A stretch of 64,000 nt of DNA from Saccharospirillum mangrovi (lineage in GTDB: Bacteria > Pseudomonadota > Gammaproteobacteria > Pseudomonadales > Natronospirillaceae), in the NCBI RefSeq assembly GCF_003367315.1, contig NZ_CP031415.1, positions 2,540,001 to 2,604,000 on the forward strand, given 5' to 3'. Below, piece after piece: positions 1-8,998 of this stretch (positions are counted from its first letter, which is position 1; the number at the start of each line of letters is the position of its first letter). A program made the translations under genes and the position numbers. The notes under the pieces were generated by a model. The model worked only from the letters and a program-made list of their open reading frames with translations, had not been told where the DNA came from and searched no databases.

Positions 1-1
1 G

Positions 2-289
2 GAAAGCCGCCGTGGTCCGATCGTCGCCGCCAGCGATTACATGAAGAACTACGCCAACCAGATCCGCCAGTGGGTTCCGCAGCCGTATTACGTGCTCGGC
101 ACCGACGGCTTCGGCCGCAGTGATTCACGCGCCCAGCTGCGTCACTTCTTCGAAGTGAACCGCTACTGGATCGTCGTCGCCGCGCTGAAGGCGCTGGCCG
201 ATGAAGGCAGCATTGAAGCCGGCGAAGTCACCAAGGCGATCAAGCAGTTCAAGCTGGACCCGAACAAACCCAATCCGGTAACCGCCTGA
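2..289 (+). CDS. aceE: Pyruvate dehydrogenase E1 component, C-terminal fragment
   Basis: This is the last 95 codons of the homodimeric pyruvate dehydrogenase E1 subunit. It decarboxylates pyruvate with thiamine diphosphate and hands the acetyl group to the lipoyl arms of E2. The reading frame is open from the window edge. It contains the characteristic C-terminal stretch GPIVAASDYMKNYANQIRQW and then a 'YYVLGTDGFGRSDSR' type segment, both typical of AceE. The gene is cut by the window boundary, so no start is visible. It lies 26 bp upstream of aceF in the same direction, the usual aceEF operon arrangement. Identification rests on family knowledge plus the aceF neighbour. Confidence 0.93.
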   Translation, partial: ESRRGPIVAASDYMKNYANQIRQWVPQPYYVLGTDGFGRSDSRAQLRHFFEVNRYWIVVAALKALADEGSIEAGEVTKAIKQFKLDPNKPNPVTA

Positions 290-315
290 GTCGGTTGAGG
301 CGTTGAGGAGTCATC

Positions 316-2205
316 ATGGCAACTGAAATTATCAAGGTACCCGATCTGGGTATGGACGCGGCGACCATCATTGAGATCAGCGTCAAACCCGGCGATGTGA
401 TCGCCGAAGACGACACGCTGATCGTGCTGGAGTCGGACAAGGCGTCCATGGACGTACCCGCCTCCAAAGGCGGCACCGTCAAAGAAATTAAGGTCAAAGA
501 AGGCGATTCCGTTTCCGAAGGCGACGAAATCCTTTATCTGGACGTCGAAGGCAGCAGCGACAGCGCTGCCCCTGCGCCCGCCGCCGCTCCGGAAGCCAAG
601 GCTGAAGCCGCCCCAGCACCGGCCAGTGCAGCCAGCAGCGAAGTCCGCGCGGTCAAAGTACCGGACATCGGCATGGATAAAGCCAGCATCATCGAGATTC
701 ACGTCAAAGTCGGCGACACCATCGCCGAAGAAGACACCCTGGTGACGCTGGAATCCGACAAGGCCAGCATGGACGTACCGACCGACACCGCTGGTGAAGT
801 GGTCTCAGTCCAGGTCAAAGAAGGCGACGACGTCTCCGAAGGCACCGTGCTGATCGAAGTCAAAACCGCCGGCGGCGCTGCAGCGCCCGCTACGGCTGCC
901 AGTGCTCCGGCTCCGGCCGCCGCACCAGCCAGCAGCGGTGGCGAAACGCGTCAGGTCAAAGTGCCGGACATCGGCATGGACAAAGCCAGCATCATCGAGA
1001 TTCACGTCAAGCCCGGCGACACCATCGCCGAGGAAGACACCCTGGTGACGCTGGAATCCGACAAGGCCAGCATGGACGTACCGTCCGACACCGCCGGTGA
1101 AGTATTGGCGGTCAAGGTCAACGTCGGTGACGACGTGTCCGAAGGCACCGTGCTGATCGACATCAAAACCAGTGGCGACGCCAGTGCTCCGGCACCGGCC
1201 GCAGCGGCTCCTGCTGAATCCAAGCCGGCACCGAAAGCGGCTGCCGAACCACAGGCACCGACACTCGCCAGCGCCCACGAAGCCGAACTGACACGGCCGT
1301 CGAAAGACATTCACGCCGGCCCGTCAGTGCGCAAACTGGCGCGCGAATTTGGTGTCGATCTGGCGCTGGTTCCGGGTTCCGGTCCGAAAGGCCGCATCGT
1401 CAAAGACGACGTCGCTGCCTGGGTCAAGAAGCGCCTGGCCGAACCGGCTGCGGGTGCTACCGGCGGTTCCGGCATTCCGCCGATTCCGGATCAGGACTAC
1501 AGCAAATTCGGCGAAGTCGAAATCAAGGAACTCAGCCGGATTCAGCAGATCACTGCGGCCAACATGTGGCGCAACTGGGTCAACATTCCGCACGTGACCC
1601 AATTCGACGAAGCCGATGTCACCGACACCGAAGCCTTCCGCAACTCGCTGAAACCGGAAATGGAAAAACGCGGCGTCAAGATCAGCCCGCTGGCCTTTAT
1701 CGTCAAAGCCTGTGCTGCGGCGTTGGTCGAATTCCCGAACTTCAACGTCTCGCTGATGGCCGATGGCAAACGCTACGTGCAGAAGCACTACGTCAACATC
1801 GGTGTCGCCGTCGACACGCCGAACGGCCTGATCGTTCCGGTGATCAAAGACGCCGACAAGAAGTCGATCTGGCAGATTGCCGAAGAAATCATCGACTACG
1901 CCAAACGCGGCCGCGATGGCAAAGTAAAAGCCGACGAGATGAAAGGCGGCTGCTTCAGCGTCTCCAGCCTCGGCGGCCTGGGCGGTACCGCCTTCACGCC
2001 AATCGTCAACGCGCCGGAAGTGGCCATCCTGGGTGTTTCCAAAAACCAGGTGAAACCGTTCTGGACCGGCAAAGAGTTCGTGCCGCGCACCTTCACACCG
2101 CTGTCGTTGTCGTACGACCACAAAGCGGTCAATGGTGCCGACGCCGCCAAGTTCACCACCTACCTGACTCAGGTATTGGCGGACGTGCGTCGTCTGGTGC
2201 TCTGA
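316..2205 (+). CDS. aceF: Dihydrolipoamide acetyltransferase (pyruvate dehydrogenase E2) with three lipoyl domains
   Basis: E2 core of the pyruvate dehydrogenase complex, transferring acetyl groups from lipoyl-lysine to CoA. The 629-residue protein has three lipoyl domains, each with the ESDKASMDVP lipoylation motif (lysines near residues 42, 149 and 250). They are joined by Ala/Pro-rich linkers. A peripheral subunit-binding domain (PSVRKLAREFGV, about 335-370) and a catalytic domain follow. The catalytic domain ends with SYDHKAVNGADAAKF, holding the active-site His; the usual Asp is Asn here, a variant also known in Pseudomonas/Azotobacter-type E2. Start ATG has a GAGGAG ribosome-binding site. 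Lipoyl domains 2 and 3 are nearly identical at DNA level (about 653-785 and 953-1085), pointing to recent duplication or gene conversion. A strong terminator follows. Confidence 0.97.
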   Translation: MATEIIKVPDLGMDAATIIEISVKPGDVIAEDDTLIVLESDKASMDVPASKGGTVKEIKVKEGDSVSEGDEILYLDVEGSSDSAAPAPAAAPEAKAEAAPAPASAASSEVRAVKVPDIGMDKASIIEIHVKVGDTIAEEDTLVTLESDKASMDVPTDTAGEVVSVQVKEGDDVSEGTVLIEVKTAGGAAAPATAASAPAPAAAPASSGGETRQVKVPDIGMDKASIIEIHVKPGDTIAEEDTLVTLESDKASMDVPSDTAGEVLAVKVNVGDDVSEGTVLIDIKTSGDASAPAPAAAAPAESKPAPKAAAEPQAPTLASAHEAELTRPSKDIHAGPSVRKLAREFGVDLALVPGSGPKGRIVKDDVAAWVKKRLAEPAAGATGGSGIPPIPDQDYSKFGEVEIKELSRIQQITAANMWRNWVNIPHVTQFDEADVTDTEAFRNSLKPEMEKRGVKISPLAFIVKACAAALVEFPNFNVSLMADGKRYVQKHYVNIGVAVDTPNGLIVPVIKDADKKSIWQIAEEIIDYAKRGRDGKVKADEMKGGCFSVSSLGGLGGTAFTPIVNAPEVAILGVSKNQVKPFWTGKEFVPRTFTPLSLSYDHKAVNGADAAKFTTYLTQVLADVRRLVL

Positions 2206-2229
2206 TCAACCTGACGTTGATCCAACAAA

Positions 2230-2256
2230 AACCGGCCTATGGGCCGGTTTTTTTAT
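2230..2256 (+). terminator. Rho-independent terminator after aceF
   Basis: Inverted repeat AACCGGCC-TATG-GGCCGGTT followed by a run of T. An A-run on the other side means it can also serve the converging AraC gene, whose stop codon lies within the T-run. Confidence 0.9.
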
Positions 2257-3152
2257 GCCTGCATTCGCGCAAACCGCCCAGGCGGCTGACCCACGTGTCG
2301 GCTGAACGCCGTGCTGAAGGTGCTGGCCGAGCCGTAGCCGACTTGTTGCGCAACGGTGGCGATGGCCATGTCCGAGCGGCGCAATAAATCTTTAGCCAGC
2401 GACATGCGCCAGGCCAGCAAATACTCCATTGGCGGTACGCCGACTTCCCGGCTGAAACGTTCGAAGAAGGCCGACCGCGACAACGCGGCTTTGGCCGCCA
2501 ACGCTTCTACCGTCCAGGCACGTGCCGGTTCGGCGTGCAGTGCGCGCATGGCCGCGGCCAGTTTGCTGTCGGCCAGGCCGCGCAACAACCCAACCGGGGC
2601 GTCGTCCGCCGTATTGGCGCGCAAGGCTTCAACCAACAAGACTTCGACCAGTCGCGCCAACACCAGCTCACGCCCAGGTCGCTGCGCTAACGATTCGTCG
2701 CGCACCAACTGCACCAAGACCGGCAACCGATCGATGGCCCGTACGTGCAGCAACAGCGGCAACAGAGACACCAACAAGGCCGAGTCCGGCGAGCCGAACA
2801 CAAAGCTGCCGCCGAGCATGCGCACGTCCGGCGGGCCATCCTGGCGGCCATGACGCACTTCTCCAGGTGGCGCCGGCGCCAGCTTGGGGTCGATAAATTC
2901 AGCCTGCGTTGGCTCAAACCCCGACATCACAAAGCCCGGAGTGGAAGGCATCAGCACAAAGTCGCCTGCTTCCAGAGTAATGGGTGGCTGATCAGCCACC
3001 TGCAACCGACAGCGGCCTTCCAACACCGCGCTGAAACTGGGCTGGTCATAGGCGGCGTAACGCACCGCCCAGACGCCAGCGCCACTGATGATCTTGCTGA
3101 ACACGGCCCGCGGTTGCAGCAGGCTAATAACTTCCGATAAAGGATCGACCAT
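2253..3152 (-). CDS. AraC family transcriptional regulator with cupin sensor domain
   Basis: A 299-residue regulator. The N-terminal half (about 1-170) reads as an AraC-type cupin (LEAGDFVLMPSTPGF, then LLVSLLPLLLHVRA). The C-terminal 100 residues form the double helix-turn-helix DNA-binding domain, with SRSAFFERFSREVGVPPMEY and the second HTH VAQQVGYGSASTFSTAFSRH. It belongs to the cupin_6 AraC group that often controls a divergent dehydrogenase or reductase. It is transcribed away from the short-chain dehydrogenase, with a 98-bp shared promoter region, so that gene is the likely target. The inducer cannot be read from the sequence. Confidence 0.88.
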   Translation of the reverse strand: MVDPLSEVISLLQPRAVFSKIISGAGVWAVRYAAYDQPSFSAVLEGRCRLQVADQPPITLEAGDFVLMPSTPGFVMSGFEPTQAEFIDPKLAPAPPGEVRHGRQDGPPDVRMLGGSFVFGSPDSALLVSLLPLLLHVRAIDRLPVLVQLVRDESLAQRPGRELVLARLVEVLLVEALRANTADDAPVGLLRGLADSKLAAAMRALHAEPARAWTVEALAAKAALSRSAFFERFSREVGVPPMEYLLAWRMSLAKDLLRRSDMAIATVAQQVGYGSASTFSTAFSRHVGQPPGRFARMQA

Positions 3153-3250
3153 AATCGGACTCTCGCAAATTAATAACGGACTTTGAATCGTAGCAAGTCC
3201 TGTTTCGGCTGGCTATCGTAACGTCACCCCAACCCAAGAGGAGACTCGCT

Positions 3251-3994
3251 ATGAAAACCGTTCTGATCACCGGCTGCTCATCAGGCTACGGCCTGGAAAC
3301 CGCCCGTTATTTCCACGACCAAGGCTGGAATGTCATTGCCACCATGCGCACACCGCGCCCCGAGTTGCTGCCCGAATCGCCCCGGATGCGAGTGATTGCA
3401 CTGGATGTCACCCGCGCCGACAGCATCGCTGCCGCATTGGAACAAGCCGGCCCGATTGATGTGCTGGTCAACAACGCCGGCGTCGGTTTGTTCGGTGCCT
3501 TTGAAGCCACGCCCATGACGACCATTGCGGACGTGTTCGCTACCAATACCTTCGGCGTCATGGCAATGAACCAGGCGGTGATTCCGCAGTTCCGGGAGCG
3601 CCGCTCGGGCGTGATCGTCAACGTCACTTCAAGCGCAACCTTGGCGCCCTTCCCGCTGGTCGCCGTCTACACCGCGAGCAAAACCGCTATCGAAGGCTTC
3701 ACCGAATCGCTGGCGCTGGAACTGGCCGGCTTTAATGTGCAAGCCAAACTGGTTGAACCCGGCTACGGCCCGTCTACCCAGTTCGCCGCCAACGGCGCTG
3801 AGCGTATGGCCGGTCTGGTCACCGAACCCTACGCACCCTTCGCCGAGCAGATCTTTGCCAGCCTGGGGCAATCCATGGCGGTGACCGAAGCCATCGACGT
3901 CGCCCAAGGCGTCTTCCGCGCCGCGACCGACACCACCGGCCAGCTTCGCTTTCCCGCCGGGGCTGATGCGGTGGCGTTAGCTCAGGCGAGCTGA
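3251..3994 (+). CDS. Short-chain dehydrogenase/reductase (SDR family)
   Basis: A 247-residue classical SDR oxidoreductase using NAD(P)H. Seen: the cofactor-binding TGCSSGYG motif at residues 7-14, the LVNNAGVG structural motif near 73-80, the catalytic Ser in VTSSATLA and the YTASK catalytic Tyr/Lys pair. The start is supported by an AGAGGAG ribosome-binding site 8 bp upstream. It is divergent from the AraC regulator and closed by a strong hairpin terminator, so it is probably a single-gene unit controlled by that regulator. Substrate is not inferable; related proteins are annotated only as SDR oxidoreductases. Confidence 0.9.
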   Translation: MKTVLITGCSSGYGLETARYFHDQGWNVIATMRTPRPELLPESPRMRVIALDVTRADSIAAALEQAGPIDVLVNNAGVGLFGAFEATPMTTIADVFATNTFGVMAMNQAVIPQFRERRSGVIVNVTSSATLAPFPLVAVYTASKTAIEGFTESLALELAGFNVQAKLVEPGYGPSTQFAANGAERMAGLVTEPYAPFAEQIFASLGQSMAVTEAIDVAQGVFRAATDTTGQLRFPAGADAVALAQAS

Positions 3995-4002
3995 CTCAGC
4001 TC

Positions 4003-4037
4003 AAAAAAAAACGGTGGCCTGAGCCACCGTTTTTTTA
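4003..4037 (+). terminator. Bidirectional rho-independent terminator between SDR gene and rlmA
   Basis: Stem ACGGTGGC-CTGA-GCCACCGT flanked by eight A on one side and seven T on the other. It can terminate both converging genes. Confidence 0.9.
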
Positions 4038-4048
4038 TCCCCGCCGCT

Positions 4049-4897
4049 TTATCCCACCAACGGCTCATACACCCGCACAAACACTTCCGCCGTCAATTCC
4101 AGTTCCGACAACTGCGCCACCCGAGCCCTGCCTTCGGCTGAGGCGCGATGGCCGTGCGGCGTCATCATCAGTAAGTCCTGAATGTCATCGGCGCGGGTCA
4201 GATGGAAGCGGTAACTCACTTCATCTTCTTCGACTAATCGGAAGCCGTCCAAGTCTGGTGCTTTGGGTTCCAGTTCGGTTTCAACTTGCTGGTACAACAG
4301 TGTGCGCAGTTCGTGCAGATGCATCGGGCCTGGATCGACCTGAATCAGCCGGCCTTCCGGTTTCAACACTCGTGCAAATTCCGAAGCGACCGGGAAGCCA
4401 AAGATGCACAGCAGCCGGTCCAGGCTGGCGTCCTGCACTGGCAGGTGTGCGTTGCTGGCAACCAGCCAGGTGGGACGTTTGTCTTGTTTGGCGGCGGCCA
4501 GGGTTGCGGGTTTGGAGATGTCCAGACCGGCCATGGCGACGCGCATCGACTCCGGCACCAGCAGTGAAAATTCGCGCAGGTAATAACCCTCACCGCAGCC
4601 GGCATCGAGGATGTTGAAAGTCGTTTCTGGCAAGGGGTTCGGGCAACACAGTCGTGCGATCAGCTCCACCACCGGCTGGTAGTGACCGGCCGCCAGAAAG
4701 CGCTGGCGCGCCTCGACCATGGCTTTGGAATCGCCCGGCTCTTTGGAGCGTTTGTGCTGCACCGGCAGCAGATGGGTGTAGCCCTGACGCGCCTGGTCGT
4801 AACTGTGGCCTTGCGGACAAACCCAGGCGTTGTCGTGCCGGTGCAGGGCTTCGCCATCCAGCGGACAGGCCAGGGCGTCAAAGGCATCAATGGGCAT
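4049..4897 (-). CDS. rlmA: 23S rRNA (guanine-745-N1)-methyltransferase
   Basis: Methylates G745 in helix 35 of 23S rRNA using SAM. The N-terminal zinc-finger segment (ACPLDGEAL...VCPQGHSYD) and the following LLPVQHKRSKEPGDSKAMVE region are diagnostic of RlmA. The SAM-binding motif NILDAGCGEGYY comes next. One zinc ligand looks altered: E. coli has CPLC, here it reads CPLD, so only C-x15-C-x3-H is left of the usual four ligands. The start at 4897 is chosen for the AGGAAG ribosome-binding site 7 bp upstream; an in-frame ATG 36 bp earlier would add a non-conserved tail. Stands alone, converging on the SDR gene. Confidence 0.92.
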   Translation of the reverse strand: MPIDAFDALACPLDGEALHRHDNAWVCPQGHSYDQARQGYTHLLPVQHKRSKEPGDSKAMVEARQRFLAAGHYQPVVELIARLCCPNPLPETTFNILDAGCGEGYYLREFSLLVPESMRVAMAGLDISKPATLAAAKQDKRPTWLVASNAHLPVQDASLDRLLCIFGFPVASEFARVLKPEGRLIQVDPGPMHLHELRTLLYQQVETELEPKAPDLDGFRLVEEDEVSYRFHLTRADDIQDLLMMTPHGHRASAEGRARVAQLSELELTAEVFVRVYEPLVG

Positions 4898-5000
4898 AGG
4901 GTGATCTTCCTGTTTTTGTTGCGCTCGCCTCATCAGTGTCGCTGGCTTGCGTTACCATGGCGGCCCCGTTTGAGTTCAGTGCCGCCCGGAGGCGTCGTTC

Positions 5001-5543
5001 ATGCATATTACGGTATTTTGCGGATCCAAACCCGGTTCAGACCCGGCCTTTGTGCAATCGGCTCAGCAGTTGGGTGAACGCTTGGCGCAACGCGGCCATC
5101 ATCTGGTGTACGGCGGTGCCAAGGTAGGCTTGATGGGTGCGGTCGCCAATGCCGTTCTGGCCGGCGGCGGTGAGGTGATTGGCGCCATTCCCAAGGCGTT
5201 GGTGTCGAAGGAAGTTGCGCACGACGGCCTGACGCACTTGCACATCGTCGACACCATGCACGAACGCAAAGCCATTCTCTCCGGCGAAGCCGACGCCTTT
5301 GTCGCCCTGCCCGGCGGCCCCGGCACGATGGAGGAACTGTTCGAAGTCTGGACCTGGCGCATGCTCGGCTACCACAACAAGCCGGTCGCGCTGTTCAACC
5401 TCAACGGCTATTACGACCCGCTGCTGGCGATGATTGAACGCATGATTCAGCAAGAATTCGCCTGGTCCGATTTAACCGCCAGTTTGATTGTGACCGATAA
5501 CGTCGACGACCTGCTCGACCGTTTGGAGGCGTATCCGGCATGA
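5001..5543 (+). CDS. LOG family protein (TIGR00730, cytokinin riboside 5'-monophosphate phosphoribohydrolase type)
   Basis: A 180-residue Rossmann-fold protein of the LOG/YgdH family, long mis-annotated as lysine decarboxylase. Members hydrolyse nucleoside 5'-monophosphates (AMP or cytokinin nucleotides) to free base and ribose phosphate. Seen: the diagnostic PGGPGTMEELFEVWTW motif with catalytic Glu, and the N-terminal FCGSKPGSDPAF segment. Its stop overlaps the start of the next gene in an ATGA junction, indicating translational coupling. The physiological substrate in this organism is unknown. Confidence 0.9.
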   Translation: MHITVFCGSKPGSDPAFVQSAQQLGERLAQRGHHLVYGGAKVGLMGAVANAVLAGGGEVIGAIPKALVSKEVAHDGLTHLHIVDTMHERKAILSGEADAFVALPGGPGTMEELFEVWTWRMLGYHNKPVALFNLNGYYDPLLAMIERMIQQEFAWSDLTASLIVTDNVDDLLDRLEAYPA

Positions 5544-5893
5544 CGAACTTCGTGCGCGGCTATCAAGCCTTAATCGCCGTATCGCTGCTGCTGGCGCTGT
5601 TGGAAATTCTGCTGAACGACGCCAATCGTCCGTGGTGGGGTTTGTTGCTGGCAGCACTGCCAATGGCGTTGCACTTCACCGTCCGGCTGTCGTTCAAGCC
5701 ACGGCCTCGCACCCGCTGGTTGATGCCGCAACAGGTGATCACTCTTGGCGGTTTGGGGATGACGGTGAACCCGGAAGTGGTCGCCGAGCCGTCGTGGCTG
5801 GCGACGGTGTTGGCCGCAGCCTTGGTGATCGCGCTTTACGTCTATCTGTTTAAAGTCTGGAAAGCCGACGACGATGCCGGCTCCAATCCTTAG
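5540..5893 (+). CDS. Small hypothetical membrane protein
   Basis: 117 residues with three likely transmembrane segments (about 10-25, 32-50 and 86-105) separated by a basic loop (FKPRPRTRW). I do not recognise a named family. Its start overlaps the stop of the LOG-family gene (ATGA), so the two are almost certainly co-translated. No catalytic motif is visible. Confidence 0.75.
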   Translation: MTNFVRGYQALIAVSLLLALLEILLNDANRPWWGLLLAALPMALHFTVRLSFKPRPRTRWLMPQQVITLGGLGMTVNPEVVAEPSWLATVLAAALVIALYVYLFKVWKADDDAGSNP

Positions 5894-5901
5894 CCCAACC
5901 G

Positions 5902-6783
5902 TTATCTCAACAACAACAGCGGCTTATTCGCACGCAACAGCATTTTCACCGTCAGGCTGCCCAATACCAGATCGCGCAAGCGGGTGTGGCTGAACGCGCC
6001 CATCAAGGTCAGGTCGATGTCGTGATCGGCCTGATAGCGCACTAGTTCTTCGCTGGGTTTGCCGCCTAAAGTGACAGCGGTAACGTTGTGACCGGCGTCG
6101 CGCAGTTTCAGCGTTGCCGCCTGTTGCAGCGATTGCGCCGTGCCCGGATCTTCGCCCACCGTGACCAGATGAATTTCCAGACCGTTGAACAGTGGCCGCG
6201 TAGCGAGCATGTCGAGCGCTTTGCCTGAGGCGTCGCTGCCGTCGTAGGCCAGCATGACGCGCTTGGGCTCGGTGAATTCGCTGTTCACCACCAGCACCGG
6301 CTTGTGCAGCGAGCGCAGAATACTTTCCAGATGGCCGCCCAGATGGCGGTCGTCGTCACCGCGTTCTTCGCCGCGAATGCCGAGCACCAGCACGCGAATG
6401 TCGTCTTCCAGTTCGATCAGCGATTCGGTTAAGCCGCCGTGGCGTTGTTTCAGTTGCGGCTCGGCGACACCGGCCTGTTGCAGGCGGTCACGCGCGGCGC
6501 TGAGCATCAACTTGCCCTGCTCCAGCAATAAGCGACTGCGCTCGGCTTCAATGTCGGTTAATTCCTGCATCAAGGTTTCGCGGCTGCCTAAGCCGATGGT
6601 GCCGCTGTAATCGTTGGGCACGATCATCGGGCCTTGTTCCAGGTTGTGCAGCAACAGCACCGGCGCGCCGATGCGTTGGTGCATCCAGACGGCGTAATCA
6701 CACACCGCGCCGCTGAATTTTGAAGCGTCAATGCAGGTCAGAATGTTGCCGGTCAGGTTCTTATTATTGTTGTCATTAGCCAT
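5902..6783 (-). CDS. Universal stress protein with two UspA domains
   Basis: A 293-residue tandem-domain universal stress protein. The first UspA domain covers about 10-150, the second about 155-293. The second ends with the ATP-binding pattern G-x2-...-G-S/T (MGAFSHTRLRDLVLGSLT). The first has a comparable but weaker motif around GIRGEERGDDDRHLGGHLES. Its ATG overlaps the stop codon of the upstream SulP gene (TAATG), so the pair is translationally coupled. Usp domains next to anion transporters are a known arrangement and suggest that the Usp adjusts transport, but that role is inference. Confidence 0.92.
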   Translation of the reverse strand: MANDNNNKNLTGNILTCIDASKFSGAVCDYAVWMHQRIGAPVLLLHNLEQGPMIVPNDYSGTIGLGSRETLMQELTDIEAERSRLLLEQGKLMLSAARDRLQQAGVAEPQLKQRHGGLTESLIELEDDIRVLVLGIRGEERGDDDRHLGGHLESILRSLHKPVLVVNSEFTEPKRVMLAYDGSDASGKALDMLATRPLFNGLEIHLVTVGEDPGTAQSLQQAATLKLRDAGHNVTAVTLGGKPSEELVRYQADHDIDLTLMGAFSHTRLRDLVLGSLTVKMLLRANKPLLLLR

Positions 6784-8267
6784 TAATGGGCTCCCAGAAC
6801 TTTGTCGATTTCATCGGGTTTGTCGTGCACGCCGAAGCGGTCGACGATGGTTTCGCTGGCGTCGTTCAGGCCGATTACATCCACCGTCGCGCCTTCGCGG
6901 CGGAATTTGATGACCACTTTATCGAGCGCGCCGACGGCGGTGACGTCCCAAAAATGCGCTCGGCTCAAATCGATCACCACCCGCTCAACCGCCTCTTTGA
7001 AATCAAAGGCGGCGATGAATTTTTCCGCCGAAGTGAAAAACACCTGGCCGACCACCTGATACGTTCGGGTGTCGCTGGCGTCATCGTACTCCGAACGGAC
7101 GTACATAAAGTGGCCGACCTTGTTGGCGAAAAGCAGGCTCGCCAACAACACGCCGGCCAGTACACCAAAGGCCAGATTGTGCGTCCAGACCACCACGACC
7201 ACGGTGGTGATCATCACCAGATTGGTCGATAACGGCAGTTTTTTCAGATCGCGCACCGAGCCCCAGTTAAAGGTGCCGATCGACACCATGATCATCACCG
7301 CCACCAGCGCGGCCATTGGAATCATCGACACCCAGTCTTTCAGGAAGACGACCAGCAGCAGTAAAACAATGCCCGCCGTCAGCGTCGATAAGCGACCACG
7401 GCCACCGGATTTCACGTTGATCACCGACTGGCCGATCATGGCGCAACCGGCCATACCGCCGAGCACTCCGGCACCCAGATTCGCCAGGCCCTGGGCTTTG
7501 CATTCGCGGTTTTTGTCACTGCTGGTATCGGTCAGATCGTCGACGATGGTCGCCGTCATCAGCGATTCCAGCAAACCCACCACGGCCAGACTCGCCGAAT
7601 ACGGGAAGATAATCGCCAGCGTTTCGAAGTTCAGCGGCACCTGCGGCCACAGGAACACCGGCAAGGCGTCGGGCAACTGACCCAGATCGCCAACGGTGCG
7701 AATGTCCAGATCGAGCCAAACCACCACGCCCGTCAAAAACAGAATGGTAACCAGCGGCGAAGGAATGGTTTTGTTCAGATAAGGAAAGCCGTAAATGATC
7801 GCCAGGCCAGCGGCGGTGACCGCGTACACATGCCAGGTGACGCCAGTCAGTTCCGGCAACTGCGCCATAAAAATCAAAATCGCAAGCGCGTTGACGAATC
7901 CTGTGACCACCGAGCGCGACACAAACCGCATCAACGAGCCCAGCCGCAAGTAGCCGGCGATAATCTGCAACACGCCGGTCAGCAAGGTCGCCGCCAGCAA
8001 ATATTGCAGGCCGTGTTCTTTCACCAGCGTGACCATCAACAACGCCATGGCGCCAGTGGCGGCAGAAATCATGCCGGGGCGACCGCCAGTGACGGCGGTG
8101 ATGACCGCGATGCAAAACGACGCATACAGGCCGACTTTGGGATCAACGCCAGCAATGGTGGAGAAAGCGATGGCTTCGGGGATCAGCGCCAGAGCGACGA
8201 CGATGCCGGCGAGCAAGTCGCCGCGCAGATTGCCAAACCAGTCCTGACGGCGGGATAAAAACAGCAT
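6783..8267 (-). CDS. SulP family anion transporter with STAS domain (first of three)
   Basis: About 494 residues. The N-terminal half has the SulP core of 10-14 membrane helices, starting with [20 protein letters not shown] and containing [22 protein letters not shown]-terminal cytoplasmic STAS domain follows ([21 protein letters not shown]). SulP proteins carry sulfate, bicarbonate, chloride or other anions; the [10 protein letters not shown] signature is common in the proteins annotated as SulP/BicA-like. I place the start at Met 8267 ([13 protein letters not shown]), since the 22 residues before it look non-conserved. Translationally coupled to the tandem Usp gene. The substrate could be bicarbonate or sulfate. 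Confidence 0.88.
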   Translation of the reverse strand: MLFLSRRQDWFGNLRGDLLAGIVVALALIPEAIAFSTIAGVDPKVGLYASFCIAVITAVTGGRPGMISAATGAMALLMVTLVKEHGLQYLLAATLLTGVLQIIAGYLRLGSLMRFVSRSVVTGFVNALAILIFMAQLPELTGVTWHVYAVTAAGLAIIYGFPYLNKTIPSPLVTILFLTGVVVWLDLDIRTVGDLGQLPDALPVFLWPQVPLNFETLAIIFPYSASLAVVGLLESLMTATIVDDLTDTSSDKNRECKAQGLANLGAGVLGGMAGCAMIGQSVINVKSGGRGRLSTLTAGIVLLLLVVFLKDWVSMIPMAALVAVMIMVSIGTFNWGSVRDLKKLPLSTNLVMITTVVVVVWTHNLAFGVLAGVLLASLLFANKVGHFMYVRSEYDDASDTRTYQVVGQVFFTSAEKFIAAFDFKEAVERVVIDLSRAHFWDVTAVGALDKVVIKFRREGATVDVIGLNDASETIVDRFGVHDKPDEIDKVLGAH

Positions 8268-8390
8268 GCGAACCTCGGTTATGTCGGTGAGCGCACTGCT
8301 GAGTGTTGCAGAAAATGACCGGCAGGCGCGCAAGGAGGCCGCATCATAGCGGCTGTGACCGCTATGACAAGGCCGCGCGCCCGCTTCGTT

Positions 8391-8711
8391 TCAGCCCAGC
8401 CGCACGGCGGTGCCGCTGACACTGACCATCATCATGCTGCCGCGATCACCGACCACTTCGTAATCGATGTCGATGCCGACAATGGCGTTGGCACCCAAGG
8501 CATGAGCGCGCTCTTCCATATCGGCAAAGGCGGTTTCGCGCGCCTTGCCCATTTCGCGTTCGTACGCCGCCGAACGACCGCCAACGATGTCGCGAATGGC
8601 GCCGAAAACGTCTTTGAAAATATTGGCACCGAGAATGGCTTCACCGACTACGATGTCCAGATACTCAACAATCGGTCGGCCTTCAACGGTGTTGGTGGTG
8701 GTTTTCAGCAT
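8391..8711 (-). CDS. YbjQ/UPF0145 family protein
   Basis: 106 residues, the normal length for the YbjQ family (putative heavy-metal-binding domain). Conserved features seen are the [20 protein letters not shown] start, the [16 protein letters not shown] middle and the [16 protein letters not shown] motif. The start at 8711 is chosen for its AGGACG ribosome-binding site; an upstream in-frame Met would add a non-conserved 12 residues. The family assembles as pentameric rings; no enzymatic role is established. No operon partner. Confidence 0.85.
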   Translation of the reverse strand: MLKTTTNTVEGRPIVEYLDIVVGEAILGANIFKDVFGAIRDIVGGRSAAYEREMGKARETAFADMEERAHALGANAIVGIDIDYEVVGDRGSMMMVSVSGTAVRLG

Positions 8712-8998
8712 GGCAAAACGTCCTGTTTGGAAAGAGGCTGCCAGCATAGCAAAGCGGGCCCAACCGGCATCGGTCAGAAGTCAGCAACACAGCCAATCCG
8801 GCGATACCCAAACCGACATCAAGAAGTTATTGCCCTGTCACGAAAAATCGCTAGGGTGAAGTCTGGTCGCAAAAGCTGACCAGTCGTTCAACACACTGAA
8901 ACCAGTTGTCGATGTTCGGCGGTTCCGTTTGGGTCAGGCCAAAACGGAGGAACGTCAGGGATTCAACCGTTCAACGCACCACAACCCGAGGGAACCCC

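Noticed and set aside
8833-8850. Pho box before the ExeM-type gene
   Set aside because: Only one good CTGTCAC half-site; the next 11-bp position does not match.
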